Shown one piece after another: positions 6,257 through 6,747 of a stretch of DNA of 6,747 nucleotides (position 1 is the first letter of the stretch; the number at the start of each line of letters is the position of its first letter). This stretch comes from Synergistaceae bacterium (GTDB lineage Bacteria > Synergistota > Synergistia > Synergistales > Aminobacteriaceae), in the NCBI GenBank assembly GCA_031289165.1, contig JAITPZ010000134.1, positions 1-6,747 on the forward strand, in the 5' to 3' direction. The notes below the pieces were generated by a model. That model saw nothing but the letters and a program-made list of their open reading frames with translations. It ran no database searches and was not told the DNA's origin. The position numbers and the translations under genes are program-made.

Positions 6257-6285
6257 ATAATTTTGGAGGCGATTTTTATGGACAA
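6250..6285. repeat. inverted repeat TTGTCCA / TGGACAA around a ribosome site
   Basis: TTGTCCA at 6250-6256 and TGGACAA at 6279-6285 are perfect seven-base inverted arms with a 22-nt spacer. The spacer holds GGAGG (6265-6269) on the plus strand, and the right arm covers the last two bases of an ATG at 6278. On the minus strand the left arm is the -35 box of the promoter above. It could be an operator, an RNA hairpin after the Sel1 stop, or chance. Confidence 0.3.
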
Positions 6286-6340
6286 CCCCGACTATTGTAG
6301 GCGCAATAGATGCTTTTTCGCATGCTCATGTCCATTTTGA
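6278..6340 (+). CDS. possible 20-codon cysteine-rich ORF or truncated gene start
   Basis: An ATG at 6278 is preceded at eight bases by GGAGG (6265-6269), the best ribosome site geometry on the plus strand in this region. The frame runs 20 codons to TGA at 6338-6340 and carries cysteines at 7, 12, 16 and 18 with several arginines. It is antisense to the last 16 codons of the Sel1 gene, which has a normal-looking C-terminus. It might be a tiny peptide, the remnant 5' end of a gene lost by rearrangement, or a fortuitous match. No convincing promoter is visible, although AATAAT at 6256-6261 could be a -10. Confidence 0.18.
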   Translation: MDNPDYCRRNRCFFACSCPF

Positions 6341-6747
6341 GCGGCTTTACGATACCATGCCATAGCCTCGTCCTCGTCCTCCGCGACTCCCCAGCCATGT
6401 TCAAACATCATGCCGAGGTTGAATTGCGCACTACTACTCCCCGCCTTGGCGGCCTTGTAAAACCAGTAGTAGGCGTCGTCGTCGTCCTGCGCTACCCCCA
6501 GACCCTGTCGATACATTAAGCCAAGATTGTTTTGCGCACTACTATTCCCCGCATCGGCGGCCTTGCGATACCAGTAGGCGGCTTGGGCGTAGTCCCGCGC
6601 TACCCCTCGGCCATTGTAATACATAAAGCCGAGGTAGTATTGCGCACTAACATTTCCCATTGCGGCTGCTTTAGAAAAACTGTCGACGGCCGGAACATAA
6701 TCTTCCGCATAGTAAAAATTTATTCCCTGAGTATAAAACGCTTTTCC
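6292..6747 (-). CDS. Sel1-repeat (TPR-like) protein, C-terminal part
   Basis: The frame is open from the window edge, so the 29 codons before the ATG at 6660 also code and the true start lies beyond 6747. The visible part is 151 residues. It has a degenerate first repeat (YYAEDYVPAVDSFSKAAAMGN) and three regular 36-residue Sel1 repeats, each with the pattern AQ-x2-LG-x-M(Y/F)-x3-G-x-GVA, an acidic stretch, a YW or AW helix, and KAA-x-G. A short tail (HAKKHLLRLQ) ends the protein as in many Sel1 family members. Sel1 repeats form alpha-solenoids that mediate protein-protein contacts, often in secreted or envelope proteins. Whether this one has a signal peptide cannot be seen. The acidic linkers DDDD and DEDE in the last two repeats are notable. 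The partner is unknown. Confidence 0.88.
   Translation of the reverse strand, partial: GKAFYTQGINFYYAEDYVPAVDSFSKAAAMGNVSAQYYLGFMYYNGRGVARDYAQAAYWYRKAADAGNSSAQNNLGLMYRQGLGVAQDDDDAYYWFYKAAKAGSSSAQFNLGMMFEHGWGVAEDEDEAMAWYRKAAQNGHEHAKKHLLRLQ
6424..6747 (-). repeat. 108-bp tandem DNA repeats encoding the Sel1 units
   Basis: The plus-strand heptamer TTGCGCA recurs at 6424, 6532 and 6640, exactly 108 bases (36 codons) apart. The first two copies share 20 of 21 bases after the anchor (ACTACTA-TCCCCGC core). The third is more diverged, and the unit before 6424 keeps the protein pattern but not the anchor. This nucleotide-level conservation suggests recent duplication or gene conversion between units, not only old protein repeats. 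Confidence 0.7.

Noticed and set aside
6292..6660. Sel1 gene beginning at the ATG at 6660
   Set aside because: The frame is open through the window edge, and the upstream 29 codons encode the end of another Sel1-like unit, so this ATG is internal.
1..6747. CRISPR array, transposase or integrase gene
   Set aside because: No short direct repeats with regular unique spacers were seen. The only periodic repeat is the coding Sel1 array. No transposase or integrase motif was recognised.

Overview
The window comes from a high-GC bacterial chromosome. Start codons mostly carry good Shine-Dalgarno sequences. It joins a conserved bioenergetic block (1-4077) to an accessory block (4404-6747). The taxon is an inference. 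A V/A-type rotary ATPase in a bacterium, with a zinc-ribbon/CFI-box protein and a Sel1-repeat protein beside it, would fit an anaerobic lineage such as Synergistota. No rRNA or phylogenetic marker is present to confirm this.

Left block (minus strand, read right to left). A seven-helix BAX-inhibitor-1 family membrane protein (4077-3376) is followed, after an 89-nt gap with a GC hairpin, by four tightly packed V/A-ATPase genes. These are subunit D (central rotor shaft, 3286-2642), a short coiled-coil peripheral-stalk subunit of the G/H type (about 2631-2284), subunit C (379 aa, 2284-1145) and subunit I (1112 to beyond position 1). Subunit I is cut by the window edge just inside its first membrane segment. 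The catalytic A and B subunits and E, F and K are not in the window. They may lie beyond position 1. Subunit D ahead of stalk-C-I differs from the familiar bacterial and archaeal orders, where D follows A and B.

Middle (4078-4403). This divergent intergenic region of about 325 nt holds an AT-rich stretch next to the BI-1 gene, likely its promoter, and two small hairpins. No convincing gene was found in it.

Right block. A plus-strand gene (4404-5411) encodes an N-terminal four-cysteine zinc ribbon, a TPR-like helical segment, a beta-rich middle and a C-terminal CFI-box domain. It converges, across a 158-nt gap with a GC-rich stem-loop, on an unrecognised five-helix membrane protein (6184-5570, minus). 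That gene is strikingly AT-rich against its surroundings and seems to have its own promoter, a good ribosome site and a TTG start, which suggests horizontal acquisition. At the right edge a minus-strand Sel1-repeat protein (6747-6292) enters the window already in frame, so its 5' end lies beyond 6747.

No complete new multi-gene system can be demonstrated. The best candidates for a second look are the unusual V-ATPase order, the AT-rich membrane gene with its palindromic promoter region, and an inverted repeat around a strong ribosome site and a 20-codon cysteine-rich ORF at 6250-6340.
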